The notes: a model not told the origin generated them from the letters alone. DNA of 64,000 nt from Lactobacillus panisapium (GCF_019469265.1 NZ_CP048268.1:1271501-1335500), one strand, 5' to 3'. Shown: positions 48,553 through 55,802, numbered from the stretch's first letter. Translations and numbers: made by a program.

Positions 48553-48867
48553 CTAGCTTAATTCAATCTTTTCAACTGTAACCTTAGTATAAGGTTGACG
48601 GTGACCATATTTTGAATGTGAGTGCTTCTTAGGCTTGTACTTGAAAGTTACAACTTTCTTTTCCTTACCTTGTTTCTCAACTTTAGCAACTACTTTGGCA
48701 CCCTTAACAAGTGGAGCACCAACTTTAACGTCGCTACCATCAGAAGTTAAAATTACTTGATCAAAAGTAACTTCCTTACCTTCTTCAACGTCAAGCTTTT
48801 CTACAAAAACACTATCGCCTTCAGCAACTTTATATTGCTTACCACCGGTTTTAATAATTGCGTACAT
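48553..48867 (-). CDS. rplU: 50S ribosomal protein L21
   Basis: The 104-residue protein starts [18 protein letters not shown] and ends with the conserved [20 protein letters not shown] segment. A GGAGGG site lies before the ATG. Only 14 bases separate it from rpmA. A structured leader of about 115 bases lies upstream. Confidence 0.97.
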   Translation of the reverse strand: MYAIIKTGGKQYKVAEGDSVFVEKLDVEEGKEVTFDQVILTSDGSDVKVGAPLVKGAKVVAKVEKQGKEKKVVTFKYKPKKHSHSKYGHRQPYTKVTVEKIELS

Positions 48868-48983
48868 TTACTGCCCTCCAAAAAAAATACTTAGACTCGC
48901 CAATTGAGGTGCTTTCTTTTAGTAAAAGACTTCTTACCTCAAAATGTGCGGTTGCAGATGTGAAGGTCTCCACACATACAACT
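48868..48983 (-). promoter_or_regulatory. Probable L21-type ribosomal protein leader
   Basis: The transcribed leader contains a hairpin with TGTGTGGAGA opposite TTCACA, and a second stem pairing GAGGT near 48935 with ACCTC near 48899. Its position directly before rplU fits the L21 leader of Firmicutes, which is thought to give feedback control. I judge this from position and stems only; a covariance search was not possible. Confidence 0.55.
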
Positions 48984-48988
48984 ATTTC

Positions 48989-49017
48989 ATATTACTACTC
49001 TAAGAGCAATTTAGCAA
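48989..49017 (-). promoter_or_regulatory. Promoter of rplU-rpmA
   Basis: On the minus strand TTGCTA (49012-49017) and TAATAT (48989-48994) are 17 bases apart. Confidence 0.65.
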
Positions 49018-49047
49018 TATAAATCAATCTTATTTCGCTAATTTAGA

Positions 49048-49887
49048 TTAGATTTGCCACTTACCACCATGAACTTTAGCAATATTTTCAGTGACGATAA
49101 ATGCTTCATTGTCGATTTCGCGTGCTTTAGCTACTAATTGCCCATATTCATTAGTATCAACGACTATTACTAATTGCTGTTTATCCTTGTCAGTATAACC
49201 TCCGACAACATTAAAAACCGTTAAGCCATCATAATCTTCCTGCAACATGTCACGAATTTCATCTAATTTACTATTACTCATAATGCGAACCTGATATTTT
49301 TTATCAAAACCGGTTTCAGTATAGCGCATTGTAATCGTAGTAATAACTTGTGAAAAAGCTGCCAGCAAGAATGCTTCTGTACCATCAACAAAAAGATTCA
49401 AAACAATAATGGTCATATCAATTGCCATCAATGACATGGCCGGATCAATATAGAAATATTTCTTAATAATCAATGGTGGAATTGTCGTTCCTCCTGAAGA
49501 GGCATTAATGCGGTATAACATTGAAACGCCAATTCCCATTAAAACACCACCGTATATAACAGCTAGCATATTATTCGAAGTCAACTTAAAACTTGGAGTA
49601 ATTGCCATTAGTATTGGCAAAAGCATGCTACCCAGAGCTACTTTTTTTAAAGTTTCTTTACCAAGGAAAATGACTGCTAGAACCAGCATAAGCAAGTTTA
49701 CAATAAAGACGGTTAAAGAGCGGTTAATTCCCCACACTGCATCTACTAAAATTGAAATACCGGTAGAACCTCCAGCCGCAACATTAATTGGCGCATAAAA
49801 GAAGTTGATTGCAATCGTAATTATTTCTAACCCAGCTAAAAAGAACAGCCAGTATTGCCACGTATGTTTATGTTTTATGTTTCCCAT
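49048..49887 (-). CDS. YitT family membrane protein
   Basis: The 279-residue protein has five or so membrane helices in the first 175 residues (for example TVFIVNLLMLVLAVIFLG). The repeated Gly-rich segments GGSTGISI and SSGGTTIPP are typical of YitT/DUF161. A C-terminal cytoplasmic DUF2179 domain (YQVRIMSNSKLDEIRDML, IVTENIAKVHGG) follows. Function is not established. Confidence 0.9.
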   Translation of the reverse strand: MGNIKHKHTWQYWLFFLAGLEIITIAINFFYAPINVAAGGSTGISILVDAVWGINRSLTVFIVNLLMLVLAVIFLGKETLKKVALGSMLLPILMAITPSFKLTSNNMLAVIYGGVLMGIGVSMLYRINASSGGTTIPPLIIKKYFYIDPAMSLMAIDMTIIVLNLFVDGTEAFLLAAFSQVITTITMRYTETGFDKKYQVRIMSNSKLDEIRDMLQEDYDGLTVFNVVGGYTDKDKQQLVIVVDTNEYGQLVAKAREIDNEAFIVTENIAKVHGGKWQI

Positions 49888-49926
49888 CTCATCTTCCTTT
49901 CATAAAATATAGTATTTAATTATACA

Positions 49927-50000
49927 AAAAAAGATCTATTTAGCCAAGAAATATGCTAAAAACGACGTTTTTTGGCACTTGATTTAAACAGATCTTTATT
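49927..50000 (-). terminator. Complex hairpin terminator after the DUF2325 gene
   Basis: The outer arms AAAGATCT (49930-49937) and AGATCTTT (49990-49997) enclose an inner stem GCTAAAAACG / CGTTTTTTGGC. On the minus strand the outer stem is followed by seven T residues. It is longer and more branched than the other terminators here. Confidence 0.6.
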
Positions 50001-50045
50001 ATTATAATTTTTAATTAAGTTTCCATAAAGTTTGCTAAATATGCT

Positions 50046-51371
50046 TTACTGTTCAAGCTTTTGGTATTCAATCGTTTGATTACCTTCGTAAGCAGGTAAG
50101 CCCTTTTCCGCACGGTATAGTGCTCGTTCAAAGGACTGGAATCCTTTGCTCGAACTAACAGCAAATTTAACATGATATTTACTGGCAAATTCCCTAATGT
50201 TCCAAGTACTATCATGGGCTGCAAATGCCGTTACTAGGATAACAATATCTAAATCTTTAATTTGATTTTCAATGACCTTCTTTTTTCCCTGAAAGGCATC
50301 AATTGCAAATGGAATTCCATGGTAACTTTTGACAATTCCTTCAAGAATAGCTTCATTCTGATTGTCTCCAATTGCTATTCCTACGCGTTCATAGTGTAAA
50401 TCTAGGTCTAGTCGAGCTAATTCTTCCTCTGTCTTATCGGACTTAACCTTTCTCTTTTTGATCTTGCTGGTAGTTTGCGGTGGATCAACCTCATATATCC
50501 ACCTAATTTTAATTGCCTCCGATGGATCTTTTTTAATCCGAACATCCCCATCATACCAAGCCAAATCGACTATTGAACCATCAAGCAATGGGACATTACC
50601 TTCAGAAAACTTGCTGGCGTCAACCGGCAAAAGAATACTTTTACCGCGAATGCGCAATTTTTGTCCTTTAATATTGCGACTAACTGAATAGTGCCCCGGT
50701 CTTCCTTGAACAACCCCATATTTAAAAGTTGATATCTGATCAACTTCCATACTGGGGAGTTGGTGGTAACCGACCACCCGCAAGATTTCTGCTTCATAAT
50801 TCGAATTATTTTGCTCAGGTAATGCCTCAACAATATCCCCACTCTTTAAATTCAAAGCATGTATTTGGGACTCTTTGAGTGTAAATACCCGCCGATTGCT
50901 GTCATTAATCAGATCACAACCTGACAAAAGCCGAATCACGGTATAACGCTTGCCTTTACGATAATCACGTTTAGGTGCTGGCTTTTTCTCCAAGGCTTTT
51001 TCAAATACCTTTTTATTAATCGTCTCTTTAGTCGTTTTAGACGAACGTACTGCCTGTTCAAGCTTGTTAACGCTCTGACGAAACGATGGCGTATTTCCTT
51101 GAATAAACATCAGATGGTGAATTGCTGCTAGTGCCGTCTTTTTTGCTTTTGAATTGCCTGGAGAAAGTAATAATTCTGCAAGACTCGAAAATAGACTTTC
51201 TAGTTGCTGCTTCTCAGAATCGGCATTCTTTGCCTCACTTGGAGCAGCGTCTTTTTCATTTTCAGTCATCCCGATAATCAGCTTAATTGCCGCCAGACTA
51301 TTTCGCAAACTCTGGTCATCACCACTTGTTTTAGCCAAGATTTGCTTTAAATTATTTCGATAGTCAAACAT
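50046..51371 (-). CDS. DUF2325 domain protein
   Basis: The protein has 441 residues from the ATG at 51371; a TTG three codons earlier is possible. The N-terminal third is helical. A central basic region (KKPAPKRDYRKGKRYTVIR) leads into a beta-rich part. The C-terminus (about 345-440) matches the DUF2325 pattern: VGIAIGDNQNEAILEGIV, DLDIVILVTAFAAHDSTW and AVSSSKGFQSFERAL. Such proteins are widespread in lactobacilli; none has a known role that I can name. Confidence 0.8.
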   Translation of the reverse strand: MFDYRNNLKQILAKTSGDDQSLRNSLAAIKLIIGMTENEKDAAPSEAKNADSEKQQLESLFSSLAELLLSPGNSKAKKTALAAIHHLMFIQGNTPSFRQSVNKLEQAVRSSKTTKETINKKVFEKALEKKPAPKRDYRKGKRYTVIRLLSGCDLINDSNRRVFTLKESQIHALNLKSGDIVEALPEQNNSNYEAEILRVVGYHQLPSMEVDQISTFKYGVVQGRPGHYSVSRNIKGQKLRIRGKSILLPVDASKFSEGNVPLLDGSIVDLAWYDGDVRIKKDPSEAIKIRWIYEVDPPQTTSKIKKRKVKSDKTEEELARLDLDLHYERVGIAIGDNQNEAILEGIVKSYHGIPFAIDAFQGKKKVIENQIKDLDIVILVTAFAAHDSTWNIREFASKYHVKFAVSSSKGFQSFERALYRAEKGLPAYEGNQTIEYQKLEQ

Positions 51372-51416
51372 TTTTCTCAACTTCTTTGTTTCTTTTAAGT
51401 ATGGTTAAGTATAACA

Positions 51417-51448
51417 ATTAAAAAAGGCCAGCACAAAGCTGGGCCTTT
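51417..51448 (-). terminator. Rho-independent terminator after the DUF2207 gene
   Basis: AAAGGCCAGC and GCTGGGCCTTT pair around a five-base loop with a bulge, and T residues follow on the minus strand. Confidence 0.8.
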
Positions 51449-51476
51449 CGTATCCACGTTCTGATTATCTTTTACA

Positions 51477-53231
51477 CTAAAATGCTCCACCACCGGAACC
51501 TCCGCCAAAGCCTCCGGATGAATTAGAACCAAAACCACCATTTCTTACACTAGTTGAACCAGCAGCAATTCCTTTAATAAAGCAAGAATTAAAGTTCGTA
51601 ATAAAACTATAGTCATAGAAATTATTCTTAGCTAAGTCTTCTTGCCCAAATTCAAGTTTGAGCTTTTGCAAAACCTTCTTAGCTAAACCAAACGAAACTG
51701 CGTAAGGCAAAATATCTTCCCAAATCGTCAGATCGCCGATATCTTTCACGTCAAAGCGACCGATATCTTTCAACATTTTCTTGAAACTGCGTACCTTTTC
51801 GGCCTCAACAACGCCTTCTTCCGAATAGAGATTAGTTTGCCGTTTGTTTTTGAACATACTAAACCAACTAATTATGAAAATTAATGCTTCACCAATAAGT
51901 ACCATCCAGAAGAATCTCCGCACAAAGAATACTGAGATAGCAGCAGCTATTAAACTAACTAATCTAGCAGCAACAATGGTTCTATTACTTTTTTTATTTT
52001 GGTCAAGCAAATCATTTGGCATGTAGCGATTTTTTGCAGATGAACAAAATTGTCCTTCGGCCCAAGCATCAAATTGACGCCCTAGTTTTTTACCGCGGGC
52101 TTTCTTAATCTGCTTGGTCGTAAAACTCTCACCATCTCCCACATGGTAAAATAAAAACTTAAGTAAATCATTTTCATCGCAAACTTTTTGATCAATTGCA
52201 GAGATTCGATAATGCGCTTTAAGCCCTTTCTGGTCCTCTTCAATTTTAATCCTCTTCTGCTTTGCTAGCTCCAGCAAGTAAGCAGTAAAGGCTTTACTAT
52301 TAGGACGTTTAGTTGTATCAATGATTTGAGCTATTACTGGATCAGCAGTAGGTATTTCATAACCATGAGCTAAGTTCCTGATTTTAGCAGGCTTAAAGCC
52401 CACCTTTTTAGCAGAAAAGCCCTTGATAATAGCAAAAATTCCCGTTACTAAACTGACTAAAATTAACCCAATACTAATAAACAGATTACGGTTTTCTTTT
52501 TGCTTGTTCTCATTGGCAAGCTTTTGTTCTTGCTTAATAATCGCTTGTCGGCGATTTACCTTTTCGACATTTTTATTTTTAGCAGTCACACTAGTTGGAA
52601 AAATCGTCCGGATCCTAATTCCTGTACTACCTGCGAGATCTTTAGCAGTGACAATTATGCGACCTTTTTCAGGATCGACTTTAGTAACGTTTTCCAGTGG
52701 TCCATGCGACCATGCTTGCAGATCTTTTACAGGGCCTGGAAAAATAATGCTAGCCTTAACATTTTCTAATTTAGTATTCCAGCCATTACCAATAATCATA
52801 AAATTAAGTTCAGCAACATCCCGATAATTAGTAATAGCATTGGTTATCCGGTAAAAGTAGGTTACTGTTAAGCGCTCATTTTTCTGGGAGACGGATTGCC
52901 TAACAGTGAACAAATACCCTTTGTCTGTCTTACTTACTTCAGTTTGCGGGTACTTATTGACCGGTCCATCATTTGTTTGCGTGGTTACCTTTAGATGTTT
53001 AATTTTCTGATTTTGATTAAGATTTTGCCTATAAAAGACCCCATTAGCATTCGAATGAAATTCATAAACGATTTTGCGTTTCAATGATATCGATCCATCG
53101 GAGTTTACCTTTGAAGTGACCTCATTGTCTTTAATGTTGTAACTAACCTCAGCTTTTACTTTTTGCGCCGAAGCTAAGCAAAAGATAAGCACGCCAATAA
53201 GTGATATTAGCCTATAAAGCTTGTGTTTCAT
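51477..53231 (-). CDS. DUF2207 domain membrane protein
   Basis: The 584-residue protein has a signal peptide (LISLIGVLIFCLASAQKVKA) and an outside beta-rich DUF2207 domain (about 28-215). One membrane helix follows near 250-270, then a cytoplasmic part and two close helices near 420-460. The end is Gly/Ser-rich (GGFGGGSGGGAF), a common tail in this family. It is transcribed alone. Function is unknown; envelope localisation is inferred from the layout. Confidence 0.88.
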   Translation of the reverse strand: MKHKLYRLISLIGVLIFCLASAQKVKAEVSYNIKDNEVTSKVNSDGSISLKRKIVYEFHSNANGVFYRQNLNQNQKIKHLKVTTQTNDGPVNKYPQTEVSKTDKGYLFTVRQSVSQKNERLTVTYFYRITNAITNYRDVAELNFMIIGNGWNTKLENVKASIIFPGPVKDLQAWSHGPLENVTKVDPEKGRIIVTAKDLAGSTGIRIRTIFPTSVTAKNKNVEKVNRRQAIIKQEQKLANENKQKENRNLFISIGLILVSLVTGIFAIIKGFSAKKVGFKPAKIRNLAHGYEIPTADPVIAQIIDTTKRPNSKAFTAYLLELAKQKRIKIEEDQKGLKAHYRISAIDQKVCDENDLLKFLFYHVGDGESFTTKQIKKARGKKLGRQFDAWAEGQFCSSAKNRYMPNDLLDQNKKSNRTIVAARLVSLIAAAISVFFVRRFFWMVLIGEALIFIISWFSMFKNKRQTNLYSEEGVVEAEKVRSFKKMLKDIGRFDVKDIGDLTIWEDILPYAVSFGLAKKVLQKLKLEFGQEDLAKNNFYDYSFITNFNSCFIKGIAAGSTSVRNGGFGSNSSGGFGGGSGGGAF

Positions 53232-53354
53232 CTTTTTTTCTACCTTTATTTAAATTGATTAACATTTTGACTTGGGATTTTGAGTAAAATGCCCATTTTG
53301 CTCGATTTTGGATAATCGAATGATAAAGCTATCGTACAAATTCTGCTTGTTAAT

Positions 53355-53404
53355 ACTGGTTTTAGGTTAAGTGTTTTTAATGGCGGCTAAAAACACTTAC
53401 CAGT
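53355..53404. other. Stable hairpin of unknown role
   Basis: TAAGTGTTTTTA (53368-53379) pairs perfectly with TAAAAACACTTA (53388-53399) around the loop ATGGCGGC. An outer ACTGG/CCAGT stem extends it with an eight-base bulge. No T run follows on either strand, so it is not a normal terminator. Confidence 0.6.
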
Positions 53405-54047
53405 TTTAGTCATGCTAAATTTGACCATGAAAAGTGCGGTACTCAGGCCGGACTCCTTATTTTAATCGATCCCAATGCTGATCTAAAAGGTAGTGCCAGC
53501 AATTTAGCTATCACAGGTTCTGAAAAATCCGCCAAAAGCAGCCTGCAGAATGCAAAATAAACTAAAGTTTTCCTTCAGCTGTTCGGAATAAAAAGGTGCT
53601 CTTTTTCTCAAAAAAGTAAAACACAAATTATGGCGATCTTGCTTCTGATAATTGTTTAATTTGCTCACTGTACGAGCTTGTCTCTTAGCCGCCTTATTCC
53701 ATCTTGCGGTAATTGATAATGTTTTTCGACCAGTATTCAGGCTTTGGCGGTCGGAAACTCTGGCGCAATTACCAGCGCAATTATAGCTAGCTATCTTTTT
53801 GATTAAACAAAATAAGCCGTAATTGTTAGTCAGCGTACTGGATAATGATAATCGCTTTAAGATTAGGTGCTTCATAATTTATCTCACTAATTAAATTTTA
53901 ATCAAGCACAATTATACAGATAATATAATTAAATTGATATAGTAATTAAAGTAAATTTGTCATCTTATTTTCGTGCTAATTAAATTAAATAACTTGTGAT
54001 GAAAAAATGAAGAAAGTCTTTAAGTCAAGATAAAGTGAAATTTCTTG

Positions 54048-54076
54048 TTGCAATTAGCAAAACTTTTCTCTATAAT
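54048..54076 (+). promoter_or_regulatory. Promoter of tRNA-Arg
   Basis: TTGCAA (54048-54053) and TATAAT (54071-54076) are 17 bases apart, with the tRNA starting 32 bases later. Confidence 0.75.
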
Positions 54077-54107
54077 AACTTATGTTCTTTGCGAGAAACA
54101 AAGAGAT

Positions 54108-54181
54108 GGTCTGGTAGCTCAGCTGGATAGAGCAACGGTCTTCTAAACCGTGGGTCGTGAGTTCGAATCTCACCCGGATCA
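54108..54181 (+). tRNA. tRNA-Arg (anticodon UCU)
   Basis: A complete cloverleaf is visible: acceptor GGTCTGG/CCGGATC, D stem GCTC/GAGC, anticodon stem ACGGT/ACCGT with loop CTTCTAA (TCT at 54142-54144), and T stem GTGAG/CTCAC with TTCGAAT. The discriminator is A at 54181 and CCA is not encoded. It reads AGA codons. Prophage genes begin just after its 3' end, so it is the probable integration target. Confidence 0.95.
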
Positions 54182-54325
54182 TTATAAATGGTTTTTACCG
54201 ATTTTTATTAATTGTAAATACCGTTATATCAACAATTTAATTTTTATTGATATTTATCAGTTTTAAAGTTGGCTAACATTTTGGCTAACATAGAAATAGC
54301 CCTAGCAATTAAGCTAGAGCTATTT
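54140..54325. other. Probable prophage attachment-site junction
   Basis: Host genes end before the tRNA, and phage-type genes start after it, facing towards it. tRNA 3' ends are classic targets of tyrosine integrases, so the core is expected within about 54140-54185. The second att copy and the integrase lie outside the window. A 12-base-period tandem repeat (TTGGCTAACAT twice, at 54269 and 54281) could be integrase arm sites. Confidence 0.6.
54294..54325 (+). terminator. Bidirectional terminator between tRNA and prophage genes
   Basis: AAATAGCCCTAGC and GCTAGAGCTATTT pair with one mismatch around a six-base loop. A T run follows on the plus strand, and a weaker one on the minus strand after the 54327 gene. 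Confidence 0.75.
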
Positions 54326-54326
54326 T

Positions 54327-54614
54327 TTATATTGTTTCATTTTCAGCCTTAAAGATTTCTAATAAATCCTTGGCTTTAATTTTCTTTCTCAAGAAATTTG
54401 GGTAAGTTTCAAATACTTTTTTGTCAAAATCAGAAACAGATTTGTAATCTGGCTCGTTTTCAAGCTCTGGATCGTCGAGCGGATAATAATCGAAGTAAAT
54501 CTCCTGGTTATTATCCATAACAATCCAGTAGCCCCAGACGTCAACATTGCCATCTTCGGCAATGTCAGCTGATAGTTCATCAATTAGCTTACTTGCATCA
54601 AACGAATAGTTCAT
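54327..54614 (-). CDS. Hypothetical acidic prophage protein (95 aa)
   Basis: I do not recognise it. The protein is strongly acidic in its first two thirds (ADIAEDGNVDVWGYWIVMD, DDPELENEPDYKSVSDFDKK) and ends with a Lys-rich stretch and a helix (RKKIKAKDLLEIFKAENE). The ATG overlaps the stop of the upstream gene by four bases, so the two are translationally coupled. It is the last gene before the tRNA, a position often held by lysogenic-conversion genes. Confidence 0.7.
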   Translation of the reverse strand: MNYSFDASKLIDELSADIAEDGNVDVWGYWIVMDNNQEIYFDYYPLDDPELENEPDYKSVSDFDKKVFETYPNFLRKKIKAKDLLEIFKAENETI

Positions 54615-54970
54615 TTACTAGCCACGATCTTTCTAGCAGTAGTAATTTCTGCTGAAGTTGCTCCTGCCTTATTCTTAGCAATACGGTAGGCTTTACTGTG
54701 GCAATTGCCAAACAGTAATTGACAAGCATCTAAAGCATCTGGTTTAGCACTTTCTTCCTTGATTGACTCATTTTTAGCTTCTGAGAAGGCATTGCCCTTA
54801 ACGCCTAGTAATTGACCTTTACGGTTGTATCTTACTTGAAAATCAGCGTAATCTTCCATCTCCATATTGCTAGGTAAGATTAACATCTCACGTTCTTCAT
54901 TGGTTAACTCATCGGCTGATTTGTAAATAATAGTAGCTTGTCCATTTTTTGCAATTTCTGTAACTCTCAT
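54611..54970 (-). CDS. Hypothetical prophage protein (119 aa)
   Basis: I do not recognise it. The protein has an N-terminal beta-rich part (VTEIAKNGQATIIYKSADEL), an acidic middle and a C-terminal helix-rich part with two Cys (DACQLLFGNC) and basic residues. A GAAAGGAC ribosome site precedes the ATG. It is driven by promoter-operator copy 1 and coupled with the 95-residue gene downstream. Confidence 0.7.
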   Translation of the reverse strand: MRVTEIAKNGQATIIYKSADELTNEEREMLILPSNMEMEDYADFQVRYNRKGQLLGVKGNAFSEAKNESIKEESAKPDALDACQLLFGNCHSKAYRIAKNKAGATSAEITTARKIVASK

Positions 54971-55012
54971 TTTTAATAAGTCCTTTCTTTAACTCTTTTA
55001 CTTTATACTTTT

Positions 55013-55041
55013 ATAATACACCTACGTATGTGTATTGTCAA
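55013..55041 (-). promoter_or_regulatory. Prophage promoter-operator copy 1
   Basis: On the minus strand TTGACA (55036-55041) and TATTAT (55013-55018) are 17 bases apart. The whole spacer and the -10 lie in the near-palindrome ATACACATACGTAGGTGTAT (plus-strand 55016-55035), which has only one mismatched pair. A repressor bound there would block RNA polymerase. The 29-base unit is identical to copy 2. Confidence 0.85.
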
Positions 55042-55226
55042 CTATTTTTTAAATATTTTTTTCTCTGATTGACATATTCTAGGGTTTTTTCTAAATCTTC
55101 CTCAGTCGCAAACTTCAAAATAAAATTTTTAGAATCAGAACGACGTCTAATATATGTCATTCTTGCCCTATTTTTTTCATTCCACTTTTTATTAGCTCTC
55201 TTTTTGGCTTCACTTAATTTTGCCAT
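55038..55226 (-). CDS. Small basic prophage protein, candidate ribbon-helix-helix regulator
   Basis: The 62-residue protein is very basic (AKKRANKKWNEKNRARMTYI) and has the pattern YIRRRSDSKNFILKFATEED followed by a helix LEKTLEYVNQRKKYL. The order strand-helix-helix and the RS-x-x-NFI segment suggest an Arc/CopG-like fold, but I cannot confirm it. Its ATG overlaps the stop of the 145-residue gene by one base, so it is the second gene of the operon under promoter copy 2. It also ends within promoter copy 1, which overlaps its last codon. Confidence 0.7.
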   Translation of the reverse strand: MAKLSEAKKRANKKWNEKNRARMTYIRRRSDSKNFILKFATEEDLEKTLEYVNQRKKYLKNS

Positions 55227-55663
55227 TAAATTAATTCTCCTTTATAGACAGATTTTGGGCACCATGTAAATAGACAACCGTAATCAGTATCGAATTGGAT
55301 TAATACAGCTTTTTCTGTTTCTTTTTTAACACGTGAATTAAAGCTATTGTTCCAAATTGCTGTCTTTTCCTGTTCGTCAAAGTGTTGATCAATGATCCAA
55401 TCTGGGACTCCATCTTTGTATTTAGGGCCCGTGTATGGCTTGTGGGTTAGCTCATACGTCATATGTCTAATGTTACTGTCGGTTACCCTAACACGATAGT
55501 CCTTAGCCATCTTCCAAATTAACTTTAAAGCATAGCTCATTGCCATGCGGTAGTTCTCAGTTTTGTCAACAATGCTTTTAGCAAGTTTATGAGCTGCGCG
55601 GAACATCGTTGACTTCTTCATCTTCATGTCCTTAATTCTAAATTTGTAACCTTCTGTAATCAT
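55226..55663 (-). CDS. Hypothetical prophage protein with two small modules (145 aa)
   Basis: The N-terminal half (AHKLAKSIVDKTENYRMAMS, then YALKLIWKMAK) resembles a short helical module seen in many phage and conjugative-element proteins of Firmicutes. The C-terminal part (KKETEKAVLIQFDTDYG, then FTWCPKSV) resembles another recurrent module with a W-x-PKS ending. These likenesses are from memory and no function follows from them. It is the first gene under promoter copy 2, with AAGGAC upstream. Confidence 0.72.
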   Translation of the reverse strand: MITEGYKFRIKDMKMKKSTMFRAAHKLAKSIVDKTENYRMAMSYALKLIWKMAKDYRVRVTDSNIRHMTYELTHKPYTGPKYKDGVPDWIIDQHFDEQEKTAIWNNSFNSRVKKETEKAVLIQFDTDYGCLFTWCPKSVYKGELI

Positions 55664-55703
55664 TTTAATAAGTCCTTTCTTAACTCTTTTACTTTATGTT
55701 TAT

Positions 55704-55732
55704 ATAATACACCTACGTATGTGTATTGTCAA
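55704..55732 (-). promoter_or_regulatory. Prophage promoter-operator copy 2
   Basis: TTGACA (55727-55732) and TATTAT (55704-55709) enclose the same spacer as copy 1, with the near-palindrome at 55707-55726. The leader after it (ATAAAGTAAAAGAGTTAA) is also shared with copy 1. Confidence 0.85.
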
Positions 55733-55770
55733 CTAAATTTGCTAAAAAAGTTAAAAAAAGTTATTATTGT

Positions 55771-55802
55771 TTAGAGTTCTTTCGCAACTCTTTTACTTTA
55801 TA
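55771..55802 (-). promoter_or_regulatory. Degenerate third leader copy
   Basis: The stretch AACTCTTTTACTTTATA (plus strand, 55786-55802) matches the leaders of promoter copies 1 and 2, but no -35/-10 or palindrome remains. AGAGTT-N7-AACTCT forms a small inverted repeat. This looks like the remnant of a third unit. Confidence 0.4.

Larger units (their letters stand above)
53232..54107. other. 876-bp region without a convincing gene
   Basis: The region holds a 22-bp imperfect palindrome near the DUF2207 gene (53282-53303), a strong hairpin (53355-53404), a doubtful 123-codon minus frame (53504-53875) and the tRNA promoter. GC is somewhat higher between about 53440 and 53870 than in the flanks, which suggests a remnant of a lost element. 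Confidence 0.6.

Noticed and set aside
48868..48983. T-box or other amino-acid riboswitch before rplU
   Set aside because: No T-box sequence or specifier loop is seen; position and stems fit an L21-type leader better.
52423..52827. Plus-strand open frame of 134 codons
   Set aside because: Antisense to the DUF2207 gene; its Ser/Phe/Leu-rich composition is typical of shadows.
53504..53875. Minus-strand open frame of 123 codons, Cys- and Arg-rich
   Set aside because: Weak ribosome site, no recognisable motif, unusual composition and no partner genes. I treat it as chance or remnant and describe it only in the gap entry.
54269..54291. TTGGCTAACAT repeats as a CRISPR start
   Set aside because: Only two short copies with no spacer between them and no cas genes.
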